A DNA stretch of 48,858 nucleotides, taken from the NCBI GenBank assembly GCA_028281705.1, contig JANQJH010000151.1, positions 1-48,858 of the forward strand, given 5' to 3'. The notes beneath the pieces are model-generated. The model searched no databases. It was not told the DNA's origin and worked only from the letters and a program-made list of their open reading frames with translations. Positions 29,091-38,132 of this stretch are shown one piece after another; positions within the stretch are counted from its first letter, which is position 1, and every line of letters starts with the position of its first letter. The DNA is from Verrucomicrobiales bacterium (GTDB lineage: Bacteria > Verrucomicrobiota > Verrucomicrobiia > Verrucomicrobiales > DEV007). The position numbers and the translations under genes are program-made.

Positions 29091-31055
29091 CAAGTCGCCC
29101 GTGTCGTCCGTCGTGATGAAACCGTTGGCCACGATGAGGTCTTGCCAGCTGTCGTTGTTGATATCGACAAAGGCGGAGCCCCAGGCCCAGCGGCCCATGG
29201 TGACGTCGGCCGATTCACTGACATCGCGAAACTGGCCCTGGCCAATGCCTTCAAAGAGCGAATTGCCCCGGGCGTGACGCTGAAAGATCGCCTTGGTACT
29301 GGCCTCCTCCCGGTTCTTGAACTGGCGCTGATAGGTGATGCGGTTGCCGGCGGCGGAGAACATGTTGCTCACATAGAGATCCATCCAGCCATCGCGGTTG
29401 TAGTCGCCCCAGGCGACGGACATCCCCGAGGACATGTCCTCCAGACCCAAGGGACCGGCGACGTCGCGAAAGCGTCCGTTGTTGTTTTGATAGAGATTGT
29501 TGCGGCCGTAGTCGTTGGCCACGTAGAGATCGAGGTCGCCATCGTTGTCGTAGTCTTCCCAGGCGGCAGCGAAACTGAAGCGATTGTTGTTCTGATCCAA
29601 CCCGACCTCTGCCGTGGCCTCGTTGAACTCCCAGTTCCCGTCGTTTCGCAAGAGCATGTTGGCCCCGCCGTTTTGCGCATCGTGATAGGGCATGGGTTCG
29701 CCCATGGCGCCGGATCGCACGGTATCCGCAGTGGTGTTGTAGCCGCAGAGGTAGAGGTCGACGTCGCCATCGACGTCGTAGTCAGCGGCGGCCAGAGCGA
29801 AGGTCTGGGCCACGGTGCCGAGACCGAAAGCGAGTTCGAATCGGGCCTGGCCGAGATTCTCCATGAAGAGCACGCGCCACTCCTGGCCGACCACGATGTC
29901 GCGATCGCCATCGTTGTCGAAGTCGACAATGAGAGCACTGGCGCAGTAGTCGAGCCAATCGACGCCGCTCCCTGCGGTGGCATCGGTGAGCGTCCCATCG
30001 GGGTTTCGCAGGTAGAGCCGGTTTGGCAGACCGCCCTGCATGCAGAGGTAGAGGTCGTCGAGGCGGTCTCCGTTCACATCGCCCAGGGCCAAACCGTGGT
30101 TGGCCACGACGTCCAGCCCTAAGCTGCGGGGAAGCCGGCTGCGCCAATGGTCGGTGCTGCGCAAGAGCTGCTCATGGTAGGAGGGGTTTGCCCCCAGCAC
30201 GGCTGTGGTTCGGTCTTCGAAAAGGGTGTTGGTGGCCCCGCGATAAGTGGCCAGCTCCCACTCGGCGAGTTGAATTTCCTTCAGGCCGGGCGTGAGGGTG
30301 GCGGTCCACAGGAGGTCCCACTCGGCGGTGACCTGAGCCTGACCTTCTCCGGCGGCGGCTTGGCCCCGGGCTTCCAATCGGGCGCGGGAGCGAACGTTTT
30401 TTCTGTCCAGGGGCTCGACGCGATAGTGTTTGAATTTCACCTTGGGCGCCTCGGAAAAGAGCGCCGTGAATGCCGCCGCGGCTTCGGCGAGGCCTTGGGG
30501 GCCACGGGCACTGGGTTTCAATGGGGCCGCATCGGCTTCGAGCCGGGTCACCGTGAGCCCTTTCGTGTTTGTTTCGACGGGGATTTTCTGAGACGGCGCC
30601 CAGGGGCTGGTTGCAAAATCGGGGTCCAGGTTGATCGCCACCGCGGTCTCGGGATCGTCGAGTTGTTCCGCCAGGGTATCCAGCTGGCTCTTGGCGGCTT
30701 GATGAAAGGCCTCGGTGGTCCAGCCGTCTCTCATGGGGTCGATCCGCTCGTAGGCGTCGGCCAAGGGGCCGACGTAGGCGCGCTCCTCGAGTCCGGGCAT
30801 CCGGCTCACCTCCGTGACCGTGGCTTGATCGAGGATGGCCTGGGTCTCGGCCGAAGAAACGGGAATCGGCGTGGGCTGCGGATCTTCCACCGCCGGGGCA
30901 TCTGGTTGCGGTTGTACTGCAGGGGCCGCTGGAAAGGACGTTTCTGTCGTCCGGTCCGACTCGGAACAGCTTGTAGGAAAAACACACGCTGCCGCGAGCA
31001 AGGCAGCGATTGGACTGCCTGATCGGTGAGAGTGGTGGAATCGCGGGCGATTCAT
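29088..31055 (-). CDS. N-terminal part of a CRTAC1/FG-GAP (VCBS)-type exported protein
   Basis: Repeated DVNGDRLDDLYLC, VDFDNDGDRDIVV, YDVDGDVDLYLCGYN, DYDNDGDLDLYVANDYG; N-terminal signal. Confidence 0.88.
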   Translation of the reverse strand: MNRPRFHHSHRSGSPIAALLAAACVFPTSCSESDRTTETSFPAAPAVQPQPDAPAVEDPQPTPIPVSSAETQAILDQATVTEVSRMPGLEERAYVGPLADAYERIDPMRDGWTTEAFHQAAKSQLDTLAEQLDDPETAVAINLDPDFATSPWAPSQKIPVETNTKGLTVTRLEADAAPLKPSARGPQGLAEAAAAFTALFSEAPKVKFKHYRVEPLDRKNVRSRARLEARGQAAAGEGQAQVTAEWDLLWTATLTPGLKEIQLAEWELATYRGATNTLFEDRTTAVLGANPSYHEQLLRSTDHWRSRLPRSLGLDVVANHGLALGDVNGDRLDDLYLCMQGGLPNRLYLRNPDGTLTDATAGSGVDWLDYCASALIVDFDNDGDRDIVVGQEWRVLFMENLGQARFELAFGLGTVAQTFALAAADYDVDGDVDLYLCGYNTTADTVRSGAMGEPMPYHDAQNGGANMLLRNDGNWEFNEATAEVGLDQNNNRFSFAAAWEDYDNDGDLDLYVANDYGRNNLYQNNNGRFRDVAGPLGLEDMSSGMSVAWGDYNRDGWMDLYVSNMFSAAGNRITYQRQFKNREEASTKAIFQRHARGNSLFEGIGQGQFRDVSESADVTMGRWAWGSAFVDINNDSWQDLIVANGFITTDDTGDL

Positions 31056-31607
31056 GCGGCGATGCTAGCAACTCGGTTCCGCCGCGCAAACGGATTCGGC
31101 AGCAACGCACCTCGGCTCGGTACTTCGAAGAGTCGAGATTCCAGGTTTTGGGGCATCTGCTAGGTTCAAGATCGGTCCGGAACGCAAGGCGCCGAGGAAT
31201 ATGAGCACGTGGCAGCGCTCATGGCATCGTGCCAATATGTCTCCGTTGTTAGTTGCTAAGATCATGGATTGGCTTTGCGGCGCGACAATATGTCGCTATA
31301 GTGGTTTTGTTGGCTGGGCTTGGCGGTCCATTCAACTCTTTGATAATGAGGGATCTCACAGAGATTTGAGAGACGTCTTAGATTCCCGAAGCAACTTGGA
31401 TCCGCGAACCAAGAACTTCATTGTGCCACCGGCGCTCTGCAATGCCAGGTATTGGCTGGCGACCCCGAATTGACACTGGCCGCATCAAGATGCAATCCAT
31501 CTTCACCGTTAGTCACACGCGGATGAAGTGCTCTTCATTTTCCCGTCGGCCAGTAGATCATCCGACATGGGATTCTCATGTGCGGCCGCCTGCCATCCCG
31601 CGATGTA

Positions 31608-31629
31608 TTTGTCTACCAAGGTAGACAAA
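31608..31629. repeat. Perfect inverted repeat TTTGTCTACC-aa-GGTAGACAAA, with a further GGTAGACA half-site 3'
   Basis: Read directly from sequence; third half-site at 31632-31639. Confidence 0.8.
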
Positions 31630-32056
31630 CCAGGTAGACAGATCGATCGTGCTTCCCTTGGCGAGACGTCCTCTTGGGCTTCACCGATTCCACTGAGTGA
31701 GGGGTCGGTTACTGCCAGATGAAGCCGGTGTATTGCGGTGAACACGAGGCGAGTGCTGAGAATGAACCGAGGAATCCGTTGGGTGTTCATCCGCGGTTCA
31801 GAATGGACTGTCGGTTGAGCGCGAATTCATGAACAATGATAGTGATGTGGATTCTCTAAGGATGAGCTGTGTCGAACCGTCAGGATTGGGAACACCTTGG
31901 TGATGAATGCTTCCCAATTTCTAGATGCGCCTTCCTTCATTGTTGCCTTATAATAACATTATCTTAATATGGAGTGTCGGGTAAACTGGTCCAAGAATAT
32001 CTTGACGATAATCTGACGTCGGTTAGTATGCTTGTCAGATTTTGGGAGGAACTTGG

Positions 32057-33811
32057 ATGGAAGGTGGAATCAATAAGTTTATTTGGGCAATTACGGTGTT
32101 CATGCTGGGCTATTATGTTCAGCTATCCCGATTCCAACGGCATCAAAGCAGTTTGGATGCGAGCCAGCCGGAAGTCTATCACTACTCTGCGCTTGATGAC
32201 GTAAGAACGCGTCAACTTGAGGGTTTGCTGGCCTCCGCCGGTTCATCTAATTCCTTGATGGAGCAAATGAACTGGCTCCGCACCGTCTCTCATCGAGATT
32301 TGCCCTCGGTGATGCAGCGGCTTAAAGAGGAAGGAGATACGCTGTTTCGAAATGCTCTTGAGATTCACTGGGCGGATACCGATCCCGAAGGCGCTGTCGA
32401 ATACGTCCGTCACCATTTGAGTGACAACGTTGAGTTTGCGGCCTTGGTGTTGTCCCGTTGGGCGAAGAAGGATCCCCAGGCTGCGATTGGCGGCGCTCGG
32501 AAAATTGGGCATACCGGTCTCCTGGAGGATTTCGATCGGAGTAGCCTGTGTCGCCACTCCCGGGAAATGATTCTGTCAGACTTGAGGTCCGCTCATTCGA
32601 AGCCCAGCTTTATTACGGGCATCTTTGAGACTCTGGCGCAAGAGGACGTGAGTTCAGCGATCGAAGAGGTGGAGGCGCTGTCTAGTCATGCCGCGAAGCG
32701 TCAGGCAATTCGGGGAATCGGCAAGGCGCTGGGCCGGGACGATCCGATTGCCGGAATCGAATGGGCCGAGAGTTTCGCTTCCTCGGAACTGAGGGGCGAT
32801 GCCACTCGCGTTGTGCTTTCGGAATGGATTGCTCAAGATCCCGCGGAAGCGGCCCGTGTTGTGGCGGGTCTTCCCAAGTCGGTGGAAGCGATTCCTCTCT
32901 ACGAGAGTTTGGCCAAAGCTTGGAGCGAACAGGAGCCGGGAGAGACGGTGGCGTGGGTATTGGAGAACACTTCAGGGCGGACTCAGACCGATGTCCTCAC
33001 GGCGGCCTTTGCCGATGCGAAGGCTCCCGGTGAAGTTGTCCAGCTGCTCTTGGATCATGAATTGACGCATACTCAAGGTCCTCTTTTCGAGCATTTGATG
33101 GCCGAGTGGGCCGCTGCGACCCCTGAGGACGCCCTGGGTTGGAGCCATGAATTGCCTGAGGAGGTGCGCGGATCTGCGCTCGCCGGGATCATGAGTGCGA
33201 TGGCGAAAACGGATCCTGAGGCGGCGACCGAATTCCTCGGGCAATTGCCGGAAGGAGATTCTTCGCTCGCGTCTGTGATTCGGGGTATCAGTGCTGGTAT
33301 GGGTTCGGCCGAACCCCTGTCCGGCCTCTCGATGATTGACCGTCACGAAGGGGCGCTCTCTCTTGAAGACTTTACGCGCATCTCGGCCCCGCTGGTTGAT
33401 TCCTTAGGGAATACGGCGCCCGATCTCGCCGCTGAATGGATGCAGCATTCGGGATTCCTTGAAGAAGTACGTTATACACACGTGTCACGGCAAACGGTCA
33501 AGAATCTGACGACGACCTGGGCTGGCGCGGACTTGGAGGCGGCTGAAAATTGGGTGGATGGCCTTTCGGGTACATCGAGAGAGGATGCCTTAGAATCCAT
33601 GGCGCGTTTTCAGCTTTCGATCGACCCTGCAGAAGCGTTTCGGTGGGCGGCAAAACTATCGGAGTTTCAGAAGCGCACGAACGTGATGAGTAATTTGTTC
33701 AGTGATCTTCCGAACACGCTAGACGTTCCCGAGTTGCTCGAAGAGTCACCATTGTCCGCGTCGGATAAGAAGCATCTCCAGCGGGATCTGCGAATGCACG
33801 GGCATCTCTGA
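32057..33811 (+). CDS. Membrane-anchored alpha-solenoid-like protein with DPxxAxxW repeats (cassette gene A)
   Basis: N-terminal TM segment; repeated DPEGAVEYV, DPQAAIGGA, DPIAGIEWAE, DPAEAARVVAGLP; GGAGGA upstream of ATG 32057; paralogous to 46941..48704. Confidence 0.85.
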   Translation: MEGGINKFIWAITVFMLGYYVQLSRFQRHQSSLDASQPEVYHYSALDDVRTRQLEGLLASAGSSNSLMEQMNWLRTVSHRDLPSVMQRLKEEGDTLFRNALEIHWADTDPEGAVEYVRHHLSDNVEFAALVLSRWAKKDPQAAIGGARKIGHTGLLEDFDRSSLCRHSREMILSDLRSAHSKPSFITGIFETLAQEDVSSAIEEVEALSSHAAKRQAIRGIGKALGRDDPIAGIEWAESFASSELRGDATRVVLSEWIAQDPAEAARVVAGLPKSVEAIPLYESLAKAWSEQEPGETVAWVLENTSGRTQTDVLTAAFADAKAPGEVVQLLLDHELTHTQGPLFEHLMAEWAAATPEDALGWSHELPEEVRGSALAGIMSAMAKTDPEAATEFLGQLPEGDSSLASVIRGISAGMGSAEPLSGLSMIDRHEGALSLEDFTRISAPLVDSLGNTAPDLAAEWMQHSGFLEEVRYTHVSRQTVKNLTTTWAGADLEAAENWVDGLSGTSREDALESMARFQLSIDPAEAFRWAAKLSEFQKRTNVMSNLFSDLPNTLDVPELLEESPLSASDKKHLQRDLRMHGHL

Positions 33812-33836
33812 GTCATTGCGCAAAGTTGATAGAATC

Positions 33837-35765
33837 ATGAAGCTAACGATCCAAAGAATTCGATTGGTTCTTCTCCTGGCATTGATGGGAGCATTTGGGT
33901 TTGGGGTCGGCCTCCTGCGCCATCCAATTAGAAAGGGCTCGGCGGTTGGAGATCCGGTTGAGCGCCCGCAGCTCTCCCTTCTTTCCTCATCGAGTCCCAA
34001 ACAAGGCGAGAGAGTTCCCGCGAAAGATATTGAAGACGCCTTGGGGCGAGGAACCGATTCAGAGAGGCTGTGGTGTTTGACGGAGTTGTTAGGACGAGTC
34101 GAACTGGGAGAGATCGGCGAGGTGGTGGATGCGTTGACGGCACTTGAAGACGCGACTTTTCAGGCGATCGCTCTACGGGCGGCACTCGCGCGGTGGGTCG
34201 AGCTGGATGGGGCCGGCTGTTTGCGTTATCTCGTTGAAAATCAAGGAGCGTGGACGGCGCAGCTCACCCAGACGTTCACCCAATCCCTCTTTGCACTGTG
34301 GGCCAAGAGTGATCTGGAGCGTTCGCGAGCCGCTGTCGAGGCCTTGAGTGGGGATGTGAAACGTGACGCACTGCTGGCGATCGCGGATACCATGTCTGCC
34401 AGTGCCCCCAAGGAATCACTCATGCTTGGATTGGAAGCGGAGTTGACTGAGGCCTCTCTTGAGCAAGCCGGGAAACTTTGGGATTTATTGGCGGCGAGCG
34501 AAGGGCTAACGGCAGCAGAGCTTCGCGGTACACTGAACGCCAGCGGGCTCACTGATGGGGTGATTGGGCGCATCTTCACAAGTATCGCAAACCAGAAGGT
34601 GGATGAGGATCCCGCCGGAGCCGTTCAGTGGGCCGCCGCGTTCGAGGGTCCTGCGATGAAGGCGTTTGCCTTGGAGCCCGTATTTGCTCGTATTTCGAAG
34701 GCATCGCCGGACCAGGCTGTGACTCTTCTGGAGACTCTTCCTAACTGGCAAGGGCATCTGTCCATCGTGCGTCAAGTAGCCCGCGAAGTTCTGAAAAAGG
34801 ATCCCCGCAAAGCCTCGGAATGGGTGAACTCTTCACAGGCGGGAATTCACCGCTTTCTGCTCCTCCGGGATCTTGCGAGTGATGGTATTCAGAAAGATCC
34901 TAGACATGTTGCCAAAGTCGCTGAGTGGGCAGCCTACACGTCAGATGTGAGATACATGCACTTCGCGCCTGTTGCCGGAAGATTTGCTGAAGTCGATCCG
35001 GAAGGCGCCCTTGCGTGGTTTCAGAATCTCGAGCCCGGTGGTCAGGTCGACTTCGCTGCTGCGGGGGCGGCCATCGGATCGAGATGGGCGGAAGAGGGTA
35101 TCGATCAAGCGTTGGCCAAGATCGAAGAGTTCCCAACGAGTCCAAAATTAAATGGCTTCACCACAGGGGTGGCGGAAGTACTTGGCCGGGATGCGCCGGA
35201 GAAGGGTTGGCAATGGGTGGCAACGCTGCCGGAAGATTTGGCTCCAGCGGCTCTCGAAGGCCTCGTGAGGGGACAAGTGCAGTCGGATCCGGAGGCGGCC
35301 GCTGCCCAAGTGGACCAGATTGAATCCCGGGCCCTTCAAGTCAAAGCGATCGAAGCGTTGACGGAGGCGTGGGCCCAGGATGATCCCGAATCCGCTGCGA
35401 TCTGGTTATTGGGGCAAGATGGCGCCGAAGACACCAAGAGGGCGACCGAGACACTCCTCACGGAGTGGTCTTACGTTGATCCCTTGGCTGCTTCCGCTTG
35501 GTTGCGGGAGCTTCCCGCAGGCGCCGCGAGGGATGGGGCTGTGGTCGCGATGACGAAGCGCGTGAAGGCTGCCGATCCCCAACTGTCATTGGAGTGGGCC
35601 GTTTCGATTAGTGATGCGAAAACTCGTGAAGCCCTCGTGCCCCGGCTGGCCTATCATTGGTACCGCCTCAATCCTACGGAAGCGCTGGATGGGGCCATGG
35701 GTATGGGTCTTACGGAGATCGAGCTTCAAAAAATGATGGACTTCATTGAGAAAGGATCGTGGTGA
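33837..35765 (+). CDS. Membrane-anchored alpha-solenoid-like protein with DPxxAxxW repeats (cassette gene B)
   Basis: N-terminal TM segment; DPAGAVQWAAAF, DPRKASEWVNS, DPEGALAWFQNL, DPESAAIWL, DPLAASAWLRELP; paralogous to 45030..46937. Confidence 0.85.
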   Translation: MKLTIQRIRLVLLLALMGAFGFGVGLLRHPIRKGSAVGDPVERPQLSLLSSSSPKQGERVPAKDIEDALGRGTDSERLWCLTELLGRVELGEIGEVVDALTALEDATFQAIALRAALARWVELDGAGCLRYLVENQGAWTAQLTQTFTQSLFALWAKSDLERSRAAVEALSGDVKRDALLAIADTMSASAPKESLMLGLEAELTEASLEQAGKLWDLLAASEGLTAAELRGTLNASGLTDGVIGRIFTSIANQKVDEDPAGAVQWAAAFEGPAMKAFALEPVFARISKASPDQAVTLLETLPNWQGHLSIVRQVAREVLKKDPRKASEWVNSSQAGIHRFLLLRDLASDGIQKDPRHVAKVAEWAAYTSDVRYMHFAPVAGRFAEVDPEGALAWFQNLEPGGQVDFAAAGAAIGSRWAEEGIDQALAKIEEFPTSPKLNGFTTGVAEVLGRDAPEKGWQWVATLPEDLAPAALEGLVRGQVQSDPEAAAAQVDQIESRALQVKAIEALTEAWAQDDPESAAIWLLGQDGAEDTKRATETLLTEWSYVDPLAASAWLRELPAGAARDGAVVAMTKRVKAADPQLSLEWAVSISDAKTREALVPRLAYHWYRLNPTEALDGAMGMGLTEIELQKMMDFIEKGSW

Positions 35766-35820
35766 GAAAATGGCATCTGGCAACGGCGGAGAAGTTTTGT
35801 GTGGGGATAGTGGATCGAAT

Positions 35821-35849
35821 TTGACAACCGTTAGTGTATGTGATATGAT
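35821..35849 (+). promoter_or_regulatory. Predicted sigma70-type promoter of the small secreted protein array
   Basis: TTGACA (35821-35826), 17-nt spacer, TATGAT (35844-35849), about 100 bp upstream of the first array gene. Confidence 0.6.
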
Positions 35850-35951
35850 GCATCAAGCAGAAAGACACTCTGCGTAATGTGCGTTCTAATTGAAGATTGA
35901 GAAAGAACTCCAAAATCGAATAATCGAAAACACAATAAAGCTAGAACTACA

Positions 35952-36278
35952 ATGAAGATAAAAAGTGTTATCAAATCTATCGCTGCCGTCACCACATTGA
36001 CCTTCGTTTCTCTGATGGTGGCCAACGCCATGAAGTTCAACGATGGGAGCTATTCTTGCGGGAATGCCCCGTTTGAGACTGAATGGTGTGTCAATCCCTA
36101 TTATACAACGCTGGCGACTCCTGGTACGCATGCCCACATCATTCACGCCCTCGATATTTGGGGAAGTTGCAGCGCGGCCCATTCAGAGGCTGACCGGCGT
36201 TGGGTCTATAATGGGGACGCTTGGCTGAGCTGTGAGGATCTAAAGAAGGGACCGCATACCAATTGGTGGGACAATTGA
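35952..36278 (+). CDS. Small secreted/anchored Cys-His-Trp protein, array member 1
   Basis: Hydrophobic N-terminus; CSAAHSEADRRW and GPHTNWW. Confidence 0.75.
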   Translation: MKIKSVIKSIAAVTTLTFVSLMVANAMKFNDGSYSCGNAPFETEWCVNPYYTTLATPGTHAHIIHALDIWGSCSAAHSEADRRWVYNGDAWLSCEDLKKGPHTNWWDN

Positions 36279-36436
36279 TTTTCTGAAGTGGCTAGCAAGT
36301 GGATTACCATGTCGTTGGACGGGTGATTTGAATTGTTGAACGGACACACAGCGCACCTCTATCCGATTGACGATTCATAGCGCATTTCACATAGCGCATT
36401 TCAAAAACAAGTAACCAAGAAGACACGAACCATAAA

Positions 36437-36760
36437 ATGAAAACAAAAAACATTATTAAGACTGCCATCACCGCCATCACTTTCACGTTCGTCACCTTGA
36501 TGGTGGCAAGTGGACTGAAATTCAATTTTATCGTCGGTTCTGACAATTTTCTTTGTCCGTTTGATCCGTTTATATGCATTTGGGATTCCTATTATACGAT
36601 TGTGACACCAGGTACACATGTACACTTACATGAAGCTCTAGAAAACGGCGGGACTTGTGGCACTTTCCATTCAGAGGCAGACCGCGATTGGGCGTGGACG
36701 AGTAATTGGTTATGTCAGGATTTGGGGGAGGGTCCGTATACCCATTGGTGGAGCCAATGA
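36437..36760 (+). CDS. Small secreted/anchored Cys-His-Trp protein, array member 2
   Basis: THVHLHEALENGGTCGTFHSEADRDW...GPYTHWWSQ. Confidence 0.8.
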   Translation: MKTKNIIKTAITAITFTFVTLMVASGLKFNFIVGSDNFLCPFDPFICIWDSYYTIVTPGTHVHLHEALENGGTCGTFHSEADRDWAWTSNWLCQDLGEGPYTHWWSQ

Positions 36761-36891
36761 GACTGCTCGGTTCTCTTGACTGATATACTGATCTTGAGTG
36801 TGATCGAGTACCGGGATCCCTACTGCCTATCCGATTGGCGATTCATAGCGCATTTCAAAAACAAGTAACCAAGAAGACACGAACCATAAAA

Positions 36892-37215
36892 ATGAAAACA
36901 AAAAACATTATTAAGACTGCCATCACCGCCATCACTTTCACGTTCGTCACCTTGATGGTGGCAAGTGGACTGAGATTCAATTTCATCGTCGGTTCTAACA
37001 ATTTTCTTTGTCCGTTTGATCCGTTTATATGCGTTTGGGATGCCTATTATACGATTGTGACACCAGGTACACACGTCCACTTACATGAAGCTCTAGAAAA
37101 CGGTGGGACTTGTGGCACTTTCCATTCAGAGGCAGACCGCGATTGGACGTGGACGAGTAATGGGTCATGTGAGGATTTGGGGGAGGGTCCGTATACCCAT
37201 TGGTGGAGCCAATGA
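36892..37215 (+). CDS. Small secreted/anchored Cys-His-Trp protein, array member 3
   Basis: Near-identical to member 2; start at MKTKN rather than the 36835 extension. Confidence 0.8.
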   Translation: MKTKNIIKTAITAITFTFVTLMVASGLRFNFIVGSNNFLCPFDPFICVWDAYYTIVTPGTHVHLHEALENGGTCGTFHSEADRDWTWTSNGSCEDLGEGPYTHWWSQ

Positions 37216-37351
37216 TACCCTCAGTTCTCTGGACTGATGCGCTGCTCTTGGGTGTGGGTGTGGTCGAGTGCCGCGTTCCTACTGCCTATCTGATTGACGA
37301 TTCATAGCGCATTTCAAAAAACAAGTAACCAAGAAGACACGAACCATAAAA

Positions 37352-37678
37352 ATGAGGACAAAAAACATTATTAGAACCGTCATCACGGCCATCTCCTTCA
37401 CGTTCGTCACCTTGATGGTCGCCAGTGGGCTGAAATTCAATTTTCCCCTTGGGTCTGGCACATTTGATTGTCCATGGGATCCATCCTTATGCTTCTTCTA
37501 TTCCTATTATACGATAGTGACGCCGGGTACACACGTACACTTGCATGAAGCTCTAGAAAACGATGGCGGGACTTGTGGTACTTTTCATGCAGAGGCAGAC
37601 CGTGACTGGACGTGGACGAGTACTTTGTCGTGTCAGGATCTAGGGGAAGGTCCGTATACCCATTGGTGGAGCCAATGA
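37352..37678 (+). CDS. Small secreted/anchored Cys-His-Trp protein, array member 4
   Basis: THVHLHEALENDGGTCGTFHAEADRDW...GPYTHWWSQ. Confidence 0.8.
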   Translation: MRTKNIIRTVITAISFTFVTLMVASGLKFNFPLGSGTFDCPWDPSLCFFYSYYTIVTPGTHVHLHEALENDGGTCGTFHAEADRDWTWTSTLSCQDLGEGPYTHWWSQ

Positions 37679-37797
37679 GGAGTGAGTTTGCCAGTCCCAT
37701 AGATATGAAAGTCTGTTCCTGATCCGGATCAATTCGATCTGTCAGTGGCACTTGGATGTACTGACGAAACCAAACCAAAACCATAACAACTAAAACG

Positions 37798-38109
37798 ATG
37801 AAAATAGGAGGTCATATTAAGATACTGGTAAATACCGCGATCTGTGTCTTTGCGGCAATGATGGTCGCAGAGGGAATTCGAGTGGAAATTAGCGGTAGCA
37901 CGTGCGGCAACCTTGGTCCTACTGCTACGGGGACTCGGGTTACTCTTGTCAGTGCCGGAGATACAGCCTGGGTGCATGATGCGCTCAACGAAATCGGCGA
38001 TTGTAGTGAAAACCACTCGGAATCTAATCGAACATGGGATCCGGTAACCAGAGCGGGTACTTTTGAATTCTTCATTGAAGGTCCGTTCACCGCCTATTGG
38101 ACCGACTAA
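37798..38109 (+). CDS. Small secreted/anchored Cys-His-Trp protein, array member 5 (diverged)
   Basis: AWVHDALNEIGDCSENHSESNRTW...GPFTAYW. Confidence 0.75.
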   Translation: MKIGGHIKILVNTAICVFAAMMVAEGIRVEISGSTCGNLGPTATGTRVTLVSAGDTAWVHDALNEIGDCSENHSESNRTWDPVTRAGTFEFFIEGPFTAYWTD

Positions 38110-38132
38110 CAAGGTCAGATTGAAGTAGCTCT

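Larger units (their letters stand above)
36365..37678 (+). repeat. Three tandem direct repeats, each a shared upstream leader plus one small-protein gene (members 2-4)
   Basis: Leader cgattcatagcgcatttcaaaaacaagtaaccaagaagacacgaaccataaaa recurs near 36368, 36838 and 37298 before each ATG. Confidence 0.85.

Noticed and set aside
28644-30122. 492-aa plus-strand ORF
   Set aside because: Antisense to the CRTAC1/ASPIC genes, low-information Gly/Val/Ala-rich composition; shadow ORF of high-GC coding DNA.
31509-31790. 93-aa minus-strand ORF in the gene-poor gap
   Set aside because: No recognisable motif or RBS support; overlaps the palindrome; coding status cannot be supported.
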